A DNA stretch of 64,000 nt from Hyperoodon ampullatus (GCA_949752795.1 OX457064.1:37072368-37136367); one strand, 5' to 3'. Counted from the stretch's first letter, positions 50,103 through 61,619 are shown. Program-made: numbers and translations. Notes: generated by a model from the letters alone, not told the origin.

Positions 50103-50863
50103 CCCCTAATACTAAACTTTGTTTGGGTTATTTGTATGGAAATATGTTAATATAAATGTTTCAGACATTACATGAAATTTCTAAAAATCTTGTATGTTCT
50201 GGTATAATGTTATGTCATAATTTTAGTTATTACTTTAAAATGTATATCTCAGAAATAACTAAATTTCCTTTTCAATTGCATTATTATGAACTTTCATCAA
50301 ATCTTTAACCATGGTCATTTGTAAGTCTTTTGTCATTTACTGAAAGTTCTGGGTGAACTGTGATGCTTTTGCAAATATGCTCCTATAACAGGGTTTCATC
50401 TTCAAGGAATTCAAGGAAAAGACTCTGACAAGTTCAGGTTTCTGGTAACTGACTATACTGTTGAACTGAATGAATAAGCATTTTCAGAACTCTAATGGAA
50501 AACTGATGAAATCATAAAAGTGCTAGCAAAAGATCAAGATGAAAAAAAATTAATTACATGGGACTGAGTGAACTGATGAGGATGATTATAATTTTTGTGA
50601 CTTTCTGTTTGAATTAAAAAAAAAATCCCACAAGGACTCAGAGGCAAAAAATATACAAATCAATTTTCACTGCACAGTAAAGGAGCTGTTACCGTGGAGG
50701 ATTCCTGGACTGAATGTCAGTATTATGACACAGTATGAGTGTGTTTCGTGTTTGGTAATTGCAATCGTTGTTGCTTTTGTTGTGGTCATCCATTTACAAT
50801 GCTTGGCGTCAGTCTATCCCCTGTAAAAATAAAATACAGTGTGTGTGTGTGAAAAAAAAAAAA
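50103..50863 (+). other. Non-L1 segment carried inside the L1 insertion
   Basis: About 760 bp that is neither L1 nor a repeat I recognise. It lies between the L1 A-rich end and a second L1 tail, all inside one 16-bp TSD. It ends in AATAAA (50,828-50,833), a short (GT)6 and then a pure A12 run (50,852-50,863), the spacing expected of a polyadenylated transcript. There is no long open frame. One short frame near the end reads CLVIAIVVAFVVVIHL, which looks membrane-like, but I do not identify a parent gene. Most likely it is a transduced flank containing a retrocopied mRNA 3' end. Confidence 0.8.
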
Positions 50864-50980
50864 GAGGGAGGAGATATGAAGATATATGTATATGTATAGC
50901 TGATTCACTTTGTTATAAAGCAGAAACTAACACACCATGGTAAAGCAATTATACTCTAATAAAAATGTTTAAGAAAAAAA
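50864..50980 (+). mobile_element. Second L1 3'-UTR tail (different subfamily)
   Basis: GAGGAGATATGAAGATATAT through AAAGCAGAAACTAACACACC to AATAAA (50,958-50,963) and a poly(A) ending at 50,980. It matches the 3' end of the 35,933 element, not that of the L1 immediately upstream. The two L1 pieces are not contiguous parts of one 3' UTR, because about 95 bases of the corresponding text are missing between them. Confidence 0.88.
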
Positions 50981-50996
50981 AGAAAACAAATGACTG

Positions 50997-51614
50997 AAGC
51001 AATAATAATGGCATCTATGCTTTTTCATTTTCACCTGACCACTGGAGATTGTCATGCTCTCCTTGGAGGCAACCTTCCTTCTCTGTCACTGCATGTTCTC
51101 TCCCCAGGTAAGACTCATGCTAGAGAGAGTACATTGAGCTTATAAAAATAAATGGAGATAAGAATACTACTACTCCTACTACTACTACTACTACTAATAA
51201 TAATAATAATAAAGGGAGACACAGATCATGTGATCAGACACTAAACACAGTAAGGAGAAAAGAATCCCATTCTGGATTTCTTTCCATGAAATGTGATTTG
51301 AATTCAAAACCTCCTCAGCTAGAATCAGATCTCTGGATTTATTTCATCTCTAGTCAATGGCCAAAGAACTGGTAGCACTGACGCTGAGTCATGTGCTGTG
51401 CCTAAGCAGAACTCCACTAGTGATTTCCCATGATTCACCTTGGTGTGTGCTGAGTCAGCAGTATGCTATGCTACCCAATCCTTCGGCATGCTCTGTGCAG
51501 GGGAGCATGCTTTGCTCTGGCTTTAAGGAAAACAAAAAGCTCGGTTCCACAGCCTTCAACTCAAAATTTAAAGCATTTCAAAGCATTTTACCTTATAGAG
51601 TTACTCAACAATAT
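50997..51614. repeat. Unassigned intron with (ACT)n(AAT)n microsatellite
   Basis: A triplet tract at about 51,163-51,211 runs from ACT/CCT units into AAT units. Otherwise nothing recognised. Confidence 0.7.
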
Positions 51615-52200
51615 TTTTATATTCATTCAGATGTCATTTATTGAGCCCCTATTATGTGAGAGGCCCTGGGTTTGTACCCAGATTCAAATATATGAATAAG
51701 TTGAAGCTCTGCTCTCAAGGAGTTCATAACTTAGGAGGAAATGCAGAGGGGAAACATGTCTTTGCAGTATAGCACGCTACAAATTCAGGCACAAACAATG
51801 TACCAAGAGACATAAGGGAGTGGGTAGCCAATAGGGAGGAACGCAGCATGAAGAAAGTTCACCCAAAGAAGGGACATGAAAAGTGAATTTGGACACCAGT
51901 GTAAGAGGTTGCCAGGAAGAAAAATTAGGGAGGACAGTTCAGGCAGATGGATTAGCAAGCACAAAGGCACGGACATCTGAAAGGACATGGAGGCTTGTGA
52001 AAATAGTGTGATATTTCTGGAGCATGTGGTGTATATAAGGTAGAGATAGCAGAGGAGTGTGTATCCCAGATCCCAGGCCCTACATGTCTGAAACAGAACC
52101 AGAAAAGCCTGATGTTGAGGAAACCAGGGGCTGAGGGAGGGTGGTGTCCAGTGTTTCCAGAACTGGAGTAGACCACAGTATAAAAGTATGACAAAGGTCA
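51615..52200 (-). mobile_element. L2 LINE 3'-end relic, first of two in tandem
   Basis: It starts with the antisense L2 terminus (CATTTATTGAGCCCCTATTA) and continues with CTCAAGGAGTTCATAACTTA and GCAAGCACAAAGGCACGGAC. No coding frame survives. Confidence 0.65.
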
Positions 52201-52214
52201 TCCCATTCACTTTC

Positions 52215-53050
52215 CTCACTCAACAAATCTTAACCAACCACCTGCAATGTGCCAGGCACTGTTGCAAGGCTAGGGTTAAGAGCAAACAAAGTCTCTGCTC
52301 TCTTGCCTTCAAGGAGTTTGCATACTACTGGAGAAGAAAGTGTACAGATAACAGATAAGCAAGTGTGTAGTAAGAATTTAGACGGAAAATAACATAGACA
52401 AAGTCATGGGAGGTGGTGCACATTTAGATGTGGGTATACAGAGAAGGATGCTCTCAGGTGGGGACAGTGAACAGAGCACTGCACTGTATGAAGTGAGGAA
52501 GAAGGGCAAGCGAATCCCGGGGGAAGAGTACTGCCCTGTGGGAATAGTGAGTGCACAGGACCTGAAGTGGGAGGGTCTTCAGTGTCTTCAAGTCAGCATA
52601 AGGAGGTCACTGGGACTGACGCAAAGTGAATAAAAGGAAAGATGGTTGGAAGTGAGGCCAGAAAAGTGGCATAAAGCTAGTTCGTGTAGGGCCTTATAGG
52701 CCATTTTAAGGACTTTGGATTTCGTTTTGAATGAGAAGGGAAACTGGAAAGTTTTTTTTTTTTTTTTTTGTTTTTTGTTTTTTTTGTTTTTTGCGGTACG
52801 CGGGCTTCTCACTGCTGTGGCCTCTCCCGTTGCGGAGCACAGGCTCCGGACGCGCAGGCTCAGCGGCCATGGCTCACGGGCCCAGCCGCTCCGCGGCATG
52901 TGGGATCTTCCCAGACCGCGGCACGAACCCGCGTTCCCTGCATCGGCAGGCGGACTCGCAACCACTGCGCCACCAGGGAAGCCCAAAACTGGAAAGTTTT
53001 GAGCAGGACAGTGACATGATCCGATTTATATTATTTCTGTCCTCATCAAT
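52215..53050 (-). mobile_element. L2 LINE 3'-end relic, second copy, split by a SINE
   Basis: It restarts at the L2 terminus (CTCAACAAATCTTAACCAAC, TGCCAGGCACTGTTGCAAGG) and continues to TGTAGGGCCTTATAGGCCAT and, after the SINE, GTTTTGAGCAGGACAGTGAC. The restart shows this is a separate insertion from its neighbour. Confidence 0.72.
52756..52985 (-). mobile_element. Young CHR SINE, TSD AAACTGGAAAGTTTT, in L2
   Basis: The perfect 15-bp TSD lies at 52,741-52,755 and 52,986-53,000. The tail is T-rich with interspersed G. The body is among the least diverged in the window. Confidence 0.95.
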
Positions 53051-53649
53051 TAAGCAAAGTATTTAAAAGTGTCCTTTAGAATGATGAGGTCTTTTTGACC
53101 TCTGAGATGGCAGATTCTGATCCCCTGTATAATTTATAATGGCACATTATAATCATGCAAATATGAATTATAGGTGAAAATCCAAGCCTACATTTTTCTT
53201 TATAGTTTAATTGTAGGTCATTGCTTAAAAGCATCAGATTATAAAATTAAAAATTTTCAAATGCTACAAAGACTTCTTTTAGATTTTTCTTACAAAATTA
53301 AAATGCACATTATAGCATGCATGCTTTTTCATCCATCTGTACATGTTTGTGTACAAAGTGCAGGAGAAGGATCCCCCAAGGAAAACGCCTCATGACAGTT
53401 CACGCTTAGAGAAGCGGTGAAGGCAGCACATCAAAGACAAGCTGCTAAAAAGATCTCGGGCAGTGGTTGTGGATGCTGGGCTTCAGGATGGCCCCCAGCA
53501 CCTCACTCACCACTGGACCAGTGCCCTTCTGGGAAGGCACCAAAGGAAGGGATTATCATGGGCATTTGTGGAAGAGGGTCAGTGCTGGGAGCTCTAAACA
53601 CACCAAGTATAACTGGTGTTCTCCACCAGCACCAACCAGAGTAAGCCCT
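53051..53649. other. Intronic sequence with no recognised element
   Basis: Includes a moderately GC-rich 53,400-53,640 stretch with short open frames that I cannot match to any family. Confidence 0.45.
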
Positions 53650-53691
53650 GCTCTTCTTCCTTAACCTTCACCCTCCATCTCCTCACACAGT

Positions 53692-53748
53692 CAACACACA
53701 CACACACACACAAAGAGACACACACACACACAAACACACACACACACT
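53692..53748. repeat. (CA)n microsatellite with interruptions
   Basis: Three CA runs separated by AAAGAGA and AA. Confidence 0.93.
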
Positions 53749-54088
53749 TTGTTCCTTTCTCTCTTGCACCATCTTCCTTTTTCTTTATTGATTCGGTTTT
53801 CCATCTTTGGCAGCTCCCTTTCTCTCTTTCAGACCCATGTCCAACCCATCAGGACATCCTGTTGTCTACACTTTCAAACTATTCAGAAACTTACCACACT
53901 TGAACACCTCCATTATCATTACCCTGGTCTAGGTCTACATTTCTTACCTGGATTACAGCTACCGCCTCCTAAGAAGTACCCTATTACCTCTTTTTACCAT
54001 CCACGTCCCCCAACCCACTGTCTGTTCTTTCAACACAGCAGCCACGTTGACATAATTAGGTCCTCATCATATTTCTCAGGGTAAAAGT

Positions 54089-54299
54089 TTTTTGTTTTTT
54101 TTTTTTTGCGGTACGCGGGCCTCTCACTGTTGTGGCCTCTCCCATTGCGGAGCACAGGTTCCGGACGCGCAGGCTCAGCGGCCATGGCTCACGGGCCCAG
54201 ATGCTCCATGGCATGTGGGATCTTCCAGGACCAGGGCACGAACCCGTGTCCCCTACATCGGCAGGCGGACTCCCAACCACTGCGCCACCAGGGAAGCCC
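54089..54299 (-). mobile_element. CHR SINE, TSD CAGGGTAAAAGT, in L2
   Basis: Short-form copy with several substitutions in the body. The perfect 12-bp TSD lies at 54,077-54,088 and 54,300-54,311. Confidence 0.94.
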
Positions 54300-54790
54300 C
54301 AGGGTAAAAGTATTTTTAAATGACCTACGCCTCTGCACAAGGAGGCTGACTAGCATCTCTCTGAGCCCATCTCTTACCACTCTCTGCCAGAAATGTATTC
54401 ACAAATATGCTAGACGCATTCCAGCCATCGGGGTTAACAATAGCTCTTCCCTCTACCTGGAGTGCTCTTTCCTCAGATGACTAACTCCCCCACCTCAATC
54501 AAATCTTTGCTCATGTATAATTTTCTCATTAAGACATTCCCCAGCTCTGTCACTCCTAACTCTTTTATTCTGTTTTTTTTCCCCCATAACACTTATTATC
54601 TTCTAAAGTGATATATGAGTTACTTATTATGTTTACTGTTTATTTTATTGTCTAATTCTCTCTACTAGACGCACGCTCCCCAAGGGAAGAAACTGTTTGC
54701 CTCTTTGTTCACAGATGTACTCCAGGGACATAGCAGAGTGCCTACATGTGTTAGATATTCAGTAAATAGGTGTTAAATGAAATGTCCAAT

Positions 54791-55294
54791 GATAGTTCCT
54801 GTGATTTTTTTGTGCTTTCAGCTCAGGTTTTCTTGGTCTCTCATTCTTCCTGAAGTTTCTGTACATTTCACAAATAGATATTGAAATGAGGTTTCTCCAA
54901 AAGACTTCAAAGAAGGGGACCAAACTCTGCAATGTTTTCTACTGCCTGCCATCTTGAAATTGAATTCTTTGGCTTCAACTGTAGTGCATAGAAAGACTCC
55001 AACTCAAGACATCCAGTTTCTGTTCTTGGCACTGCTCTTAACTGTATGACCTTAGTAAACTTTCTTCAACTATTATTTTCCTCAACTGTAAAATGACAGG
55101 GGTGGGGGGAGGGGTGGGCAGGGAGAGGAGATTCACTTAAATAGTCTCTAAAGTCAAATGCAGCTCTCACATGATTTGTTATGTCTCAGAGGTATCACAT
55201 CAAAGTGATGCTTTTTACCCTTCTTAATCTCTTTCTCTTGCATTTGATAAGAAAAACCACTGCCTGGGTTGGGGGAGCGGGGGTGAGGTATTTG
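54791..55294. other. Unassigned intron with a G-rich tract
   Basis: GGGGTGGGGGGAGGGGTGGG sits at about 55,100-55,119, a local G-quadruplex candidate. Nothing else recognised. Confidence 0.5.
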
Positions 55295-55590
55295 GGTGAA
55301 GGTGGTCCAAAGGTATAAACTTCCAGTTATAAGATAAATAAGTTCTGAGGATATAATGTACAGCATGGTGTCTATATTGTATTGAATATTTGATAGCTGC
55401 TAAGAGAATAGATCTCAAAGGTTCACATCACAAGGGGGAAAAATTGTAACTATGTGAGGTGATGGATGTGAACTAATCTTATTGTGGTTATCATTTTGCA
55501 ATTTATATATATATCAAAACATTATGCTATACACCTTAAATTTATACAATGTTACATGTCAATTGTATCTCAATAAAACTGAAAGAAAAG
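55295..55590 (+). mobile_element. L1MA-type L1 3'-end fragment
   Basis: GGTATAAACTTCCAGTTATA, GTACAGCATGGTGTCTATAT, GGTGATGGATGTGAACTAAT and the end GTATCTCAATAAAACTGAAA match the L1MA 3' UTR closely. 5'-truncated and non-coding. Confidence 0.85.
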
Positions 55591-58202
55591 AAAAACCATT
55601 TTCTCAAGCTCAACATCCTTTCTGATCAAAATCTTTGCTACATATCAACCTATCTGCCCTTATCTTTTCAGGTCAACTCTGAGGTGTGTCTTTCCTTTGA
55701 TGACTCTGGACTCTACAGTCGAGAGCAAACTACTTCACAGCAAGAATAAAGTATTTATGAGCTAAATTCCTAGAGCAGAATTTTTAAAATTTTGTAAAAG
55801 TAGTACTTTTAAAGAGATTAGAGTTCTAAATATGCCATCTAATGAGTTTATATTATTATTTTGCTACATTAAGATGTTAATTACAGTATGCTGTGTTTTT
55901 GAAAGACTGAATCCTTGATGAGAACAAGGCAACTATTTAAAAACAGCACATTTCAAAAGTTAGCGTAATAGGTCTAAATCTTATTATATTACTTCATTTA
56001 AATGTGTGTGTGTATATCATAATACCACACAATACATCCTAACTAGGAAAATATAAGTATATATATTCTAACTAAATATATATGTGCATGTATATATACA
56101 CATATATGGATATAATATCTAATTATATATATATATATTCCTAGTTCATAAAGTTAATTCTTTTAATTACAGTTTTAAATGTGACATTTAGTAAGTTTAT
56201 ATTGCTTTAGTACATTAAAATGTCAATGTTAATTTTAGAATTCTGTTAAAAAAAAGAGTATTTTAAGGGACTAAGGGACTTTCCTTGCTTAAGATGTGTC
56301 ATAGAACCAGTAATAGTTCTGACTAATTCAGAGATATTACTCAATGTTTCTCTGAGCTGAGAGTTCGGAGAAAAATCCTTCTCAATGGTAGCTCTTCCTG
56401 GTTTGGGACATTGTCAGTAAGTGTCATGTTATTACATTTATACCATTATATTTAGTATTTATCTGAATGTGGAGAGTTGCTAGCTTCCCAGGCAAAATGC
56501 TATACTCAAGTATAGCAAGCTGGGAAAAATTATAAGATTGCTAGTCTATCAAAATGGATAAAGTGAATCTTATCTAATTACCATATAAAAACACAGTGGT
56601 AATAGAATTAACAGATTTGCTTTTGTTGAACTCTATATTGAAATTTGGTTTAGAAAAATTAACAAACCAGAATTAGGAGACATAATTAGTTTGGAGTTTT
56701 TAGATGTCATTTAAGAGTTAATATTTAAATTTTATTAAAATGAACATTCTTTTGCTTTGAAATATAGAAAGAAATGTATATATGTTTATATGTGTCCCTT
56801 TCTAGTCATTATTTTATGAAAGTATATAAATACCATGTATTTTAATATGCCAAAATGTGGCTATAATTTTGCAAGAGTGATTTTCAAGAAATATTTTATT
56901 ATGATGCCAAATGTGGGTCTAGTAACTTACAGATGGTCTTATGTCTTTAGTTTTATAAGTATTGCTAAATCAGTTCTTCCTAATTTGTAAAAGCTAGGGC
57001 TGGAAAGGAACAGTTGCTGTGCCACTATCCAATTAACAAAGTACCCACTCACAGGTAACCAATGCTGAGCCCAAATAGAAAGAACTAGGATCTTCCCTAG
57101 GGTAATGTACTGCAATAACTGATTCCTTCATGAATCCCTTCAAAACTGTCTGTGGCTATCCAAGTAGAATGTGGTTTTTCCTTATGGTTAAGTGGGCACC
57201 TACAAAGATGCTAATTCCACAGCAGACTTTATGCTCTCTCTCACATCTGCCTACCTTATTACTCCTTTACTCTCTCCCCTCCTTTCTTCCTCTCCTCCCT
57301 TCTTTCCTCTCTTCCTTCTTTCTTTTCTTTCCTTTCTTTCCTTTTTCTAATCTGTCTTTTTTAGACCGATTTATTCTTAAAAGACATGAAAATAATTTTA
57401 AAAGAATTTGGAAAAACTTATTGGAACACAAATTTTTCACCTTTGTTCCTTAGGTAAAGACCAACTGAATAACTGAGGAAGGAAGTCCATTCAGAGAGAA
57501 CACAGTCCACATACGCAGGCAAGAGAGGCAGAACAAGCCCCTGCAACATGTATCTTTCCAAACCTTTGTTTATTTTCATTTCTATAGCAACCTGGTGGTT
57601 GTAAAATATTGCCATAATGAAAATAGAACACAAATGACAGTAAAATGTTCTTATAACTCAAATAGCAGAGAATTGTTTAGAGAATTCGGAAATGCTGATT
57701 TTTTTTTTTAAATGGGCTCATAGCAGGAAAAATGTCTACCTAAGTCAATAGTAAATTTCCCCTCCAGAGGGACAATGAGATGCTCGTGACACGTGCACTT
57801 TGGAAACTTAATTATGTGCCCATTTATTGCTATTACTTTCTTTAACCAAAAAAATCCCTAAAGAGATTTTACTACCATCAAATCAGTCATAGGGATTTCT
57901 CTGCTTTCAGTGGGTGCAATGTGGAGCTTAGTATACATACTGCATTTCCCGTCACCCTATGAGCACAGAATACTCTTTTTTGTAAAGTTTTAAATGAGCC
58001 TCTCTTTGGTCTTTGCACAAGTGATTGCATTCCGTAAAATATTATTACATAAAGCCAAAGCACCCTGACTAGACATTAAACTCAGTATTCTAATAAAATC
58101 CAATTAAGAACACACACACACACACACACACCCACACACACACCACACGCACTTTGAAGAGAATTTTAGCCCTTACATTTCTTCTCAAAAGAAGAGAAAA
58201 CA
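55591..58202. other. Intronic sequence, AT-rich, with simple repeats
   Basis: TA-rich tracts at 56,010-56,140, a long CT-rich tract at 57,258-57,346 and a (CA)n run at 58,110-58,145. No named transposon or exon recognised in about 2.6 kb. Confidence 0.5.
57258..57346. repeat. Polypyrimidine CT-rich tract
   Basis: Almost uninterrupted C/T over about 90 bases with CTTT/CCTT units. In HDAC9 pre-mRNA it would read as G/A-rich. Confidence 0.85.
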
Positions 58203-58423
58203 GGGCTTCCCTGGTGGCGCAGTGGTTGAGAGTCCGCCTGCCGATGCAGAGGACACGGGTTCGTGCCCTGGTCCGGGAAGATCCCACGTGCCGCGGAGCG
58301 GCTGGGCCTGTGAGTCATGGCCGCTGAGCCTGTGCGTCTGGAGCCTGTGCGTCTGGAGCCTGTGCTCCGCAACGGGAGAGGCCACAACAGTGAGAGGCCC
58401 GAGTACCGAAAAAAAAAAAAAAA
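58203..58423 (+). mobile_element. Young CHR SINE with a 15-bp internal tandem duplication
   Basis: Short-form copy in which GAGCCTGTGCGTCTG occurs twice in a row, at 58,326-58,340 and 58,341-58,355. The other short copies have the unit once. The A tail ends near 58,423. No clear TSD. Confidence 0.94.
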
Positions 58424-58902
58424 GAGCTTTGTAGGCAGAAAAAGAAAGAAAAAGAAAGGTCAAACTTTACTGTAAGTAAATGTTCTGTGGTTTGTAGAAT
58501 TCACAAAACAAATTACAGCATGACATACTTTTCAAGGAACTGTTTGTGTCTTCGGAAAAAGTGTGTGTTATTTTTGGTGAACTCTACCTTTTGATGTGGC
58601 CTTTCTGAGGGAAGCAGCATCGTCAAGATTTTTTCTTTTAATTGCGTAACAATACGAGATGAACAAGACAAAAGGCAAGTTCATTTAGTAATTTAAATCC
58701 CTGAGGCACAGCCAGAAAGAGACTGAGAAGGAAGGAAGGACCTGGGAGCTGAATGGAGCTCTGAAGTGCAAGTCATCTCCTCAGTTAGAAGACCAGTCCA
58801 AGATCAAGGAGTTCTAATTTTATTCATATCTAAAATGACAGGAAGGTAGGATTTACCCCAAAGATAAAGAAATAGCTCATTTATGTTGCAGGCAAGCTAA
58901 CT

Positions 58903-59137
58903 TTTTTTTTTGTTTTTTTCTGTGTTTTTTTGTTTTTTTGTTTGCGGTACGCTGGCCTCTCACTGTTGTGGCCTCTCCCGTTGCGGAGCACAGGCTCCGG
59001 ACGCGCAGGCCCAGCGGCCATGGCTCACGGGCCCAGCCGCTCCGCGGCATGTGGGATCCTCCCGGACCGGGGCATGAACCCATGTCCCCTGCATCGGCAG
59101 GCAGACTCTCAACCACTGCGCCACCAGGGAAGCCCCT
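58903..59137 (-). mobile_element. Young CHR SINE, TSD AGGCAAGCTAACT
   Basis: The perfect 13-bp TSD lies at 58,890-58,902 and 59,138-59,150. The tail is T-rich with G interruptions. It lies 480 bp from the inverted copy at 58,203. Confidence 0.95.
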
Positions 59138-59194
59138 AGGCAAGCTAACTCTTTACTTCTAGCAACAACAATAAAATTATCAGCCATTTTGACA

Positions 59195-59410
59195 ATGTAC
59201 CATATGCCAGGCATGGAGTTAGTTTATACATTATCTAATGCTATAATGCCTACAACATATCTGAAATTATGTATTTTGATTCCTCATTTTATAGATAGTG
59301 GAAGCTCAATGAAGTTAAAAAAGTTTTATCCAAGGTGACTGAGCAGGTAACAGCATGAATTGGGGTTCAAACCAAGATCTGTCTGATTCCAAAGACCATA
59401 TTCTCAGGAA
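59195..59410 (-). mobile_element. MIR SINE
   Basis: CATATGCCAGGCATGGAGTT, TTCCTCATTTTATAGATAGT, AAGGTGACTGAGCAGG and CAAACCAAGATCTGTCTGAT follow antisense MIR order. Confidence 0.8.
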
Positions 59411-60030
59411 CTTGACAATTTCACTTCTTTTAACTTCATTATTGGATGAAAAATTAATGTTTCTAAATGCCATGATTCTATGAGGAGATAAAGGCATATC
59501 ATGTGTATCAAACTAATCACTTCAATGTTTCTGTGAATTAGAAGTAAAGCAGGTAGGCCACGCCCCATTTTACAGGAGTCGATAGAACCAAGGCTGGCTG
59601 TGAACATTCAATCAGCAGCAACTTATTTCCAGGCACATCCAACCATAGTGTTCATTCCATCAATAAGTATGGACTTTCCATGGTGGTCTGAGAGATTAAT
59701 TGACATTTACTGTTTTATTAGTTATGACAAAAGTATAACATACCACTGATGAGTTAAACTATGGATTGTCCTTTGAGTTAGTAGAAAACAATCTGTAAGT
59801 ACACTCAAAAATTCCATATAAGAAGTGAAAAAATATCTGATCATCCACTTTTCCAAATAACCAGACATCTGGCTCCGTATACACAAATAGCTAGTTATCT
59901 GACTGATTATTTTAATTTTTTTAAAAAAACTGGTTGTTATGGTGGCTCATGGATGCTACTATAGTGATAAAGAGACATACTAAAGGAGCTGCTGAATACC
60001 TGGCAGAACCCCAGATTCCAATGGATAAAA
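59411..60030. other. Intronic sequence with no recognised element
   Basis: AT-rich, with nothing assignable. Confidence 0.5.
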
Positions 60031-60042
60031 AGCTTGAAGACT

Positions 60043-60253
60043 GGGCTTCCCTGGTGGCGCAGTGGTTGAGAGTCCGCCTGCCGATGCAGGGGACACAGGT
60101 TCGTGCCCCGGTCCGGGAAGATCCCACATGCCGCGGAGCGGCTGGGCTCGTGAGCCATGGCCGCTGAGCCTGCGCGTCTGGAGCCTGTGCTCCACAGCGG
60201 GAGAGGCCACAACAGTGAGAGGCCCGCGTACCACAAAAAAAAAAAAAAAAAAA
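60043..60253 (+). mobile_element. Young CHR SINE, TSD AGCTTGAAGACT
   Basis: Short-form copy. The flanking 12-mers AGCTTGAAGACT (60,031-60,042) and AGCTTGAAAACT (60,254-60,265) differ at one base. Confidence 0.94.
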
Positions 60254-60474
60254 AGCTTGAAAACTAATCTTCTTTTGTGCATGTATATTTGTCTTACAAC
60301 CAAATAATCCTCTACAGTCATCTGTACAGCAATTCTGCACCCTCATATCAAAAAGGATTTAATTTACTTTTAAAAATCTTCCCAAGTAGCAGATATCTAA
60401 AAATATTTCAAACTGGTTTTACATTTCACATTCCCATTTGAAAACAAAGCTGAAGCTAACTCTGACAAGGTCGT

Positions 60475-61520
60475 CTATTCATCAGTTTGTTCATTTGTTT
60501 ATTCATTCATTTATCTGGCCAAGCATGCATTGAGGATCTACACTGAATCTCTTTGCATAGGGCTGTATTCCATACTATTAAGACAGGTTCTTATACTTAA
60601 GAAGCTCACATGGCACGTGTGAAACAGATCTGTAAACAAATTTCCCCCAGTTCAAAGTGATAAGTTCTTTTATACAGATATAGATTTTTTTCTCCCATTC
60701 AAAATGATATGTACTATAAAAAACATAGCTATGTATGTAGATTAAAAAAAGGAAGTTATTAATTGTCCCTTGGGAATAGAGGAACGGCTTTATAGATAAA
60801 ATAATATGAGATGGGTGCTTAAACAGTGGCTCAGTAGATTTCAAAATCCTCAAAAAACAACCAACAGCAAAAAACACATTTCACTTTATAAACCAATACA
60901 CACACACAGCTAAAACATAAGTTTCACAAAATAATACTTACACTCTTATGTTTTCTACTATATTCCATTCCATTCCCAGAATGCCAGCCTTGACCCACTA
61001 AATTGACTTTATAACCTTTTAATGAGCTGCAACTCACAGTATAAAAAATACAAGTTCAAAGGAAGAAAAGCAGTTATCCATTTGAAGAAAACATATCCAA
61101 AGGGAACAGCATGTGTAAGTCATGGAATTACAGAAGCCATGACGTAGAGAAAATGGTAAAAATTTCAGTGGAGTTCAATCATGACTGGCATGGGGGTGAA
61201 GAGTTGAAAACTGGATTGGAAGAATCAAAGAGAGAAAGGAAAAGATAAGGCTGAAAGGTAGGAGAAGAATGTAGGACCAGACCGTGAATAATCAGACTGT
61301 TATTTACTTTTAAGGAATATAGGCTTTATGGTGTGACAACAGTGATAGAGCAGAGATCATTAAAGTGGGAAACAGCATGCTACCCTTGCTTTAGGGAAAG
61401 ATAGTCATGGCAAGAAAAGACCAGACTGCAATCAGACAGGTGGCAGAGAAAATAATAAACGTCTTAGCCAAGGTAGTGGCAGTGGGGATGGATAGCAAGG
61501 AGCAATTTTAAGAGTTATTA
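60475..61520 (-). mobile_element. L2 LINE 3'-end relic, about 1 kb
   Basis: It starts with TTTATTCATTCATTTATCTG and GCATTGAGGATCTACACTGA, continues with CTTAAGAAGCTCACATGG and the CTTTATAGATAAAATAATAT region, and reaches GGCAGTGGGGATGGATAGCA-like text near 61,500. Antisense L2 order, strongly diverged. Confidence 0.6.
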
Positions 61521-61619
61521 CTAAGAAGGAAAAAAACCAAAAAAAATAACTGGCATTACAGCACACAGTCCTAGTAAAACTGGAACAAAATATATAGGAT
61601 AGTTAAGATGAAATACAAA

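Larger units (their letters stand above)
53650..54790 (+). mobile_element. L2 LINE 3'-end relic, split by a SINE
   Basis: CTGGATTACAGCTACCGCCT and CAACACAGCAGCCACGTTGA lie left of the SINE. TACCTGGAGTGCTCTTTCC and ACTAGACGCACGCTCCCC lie to the right, and it ends AATAGGTGTTAAATGAAATG. Sense L2 order, facing the two minus-strand copies. Confidence 0.75.

Noticed and set aside
50690..50820. A tail-anchored membrane protein in the transduced segment
   Set aside because: The hydrophobic run reads well, but the frame is short and closed by stops upstream, and I could not match a family. Kept only as a possible decayed retrocopy.
53417..53664. Moderately GC-rich frames as a missed exon
   Set aside because: No match to HDAC9 or any family I know. 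Two overlapping frames are equally open, which suggests composition and not coding.
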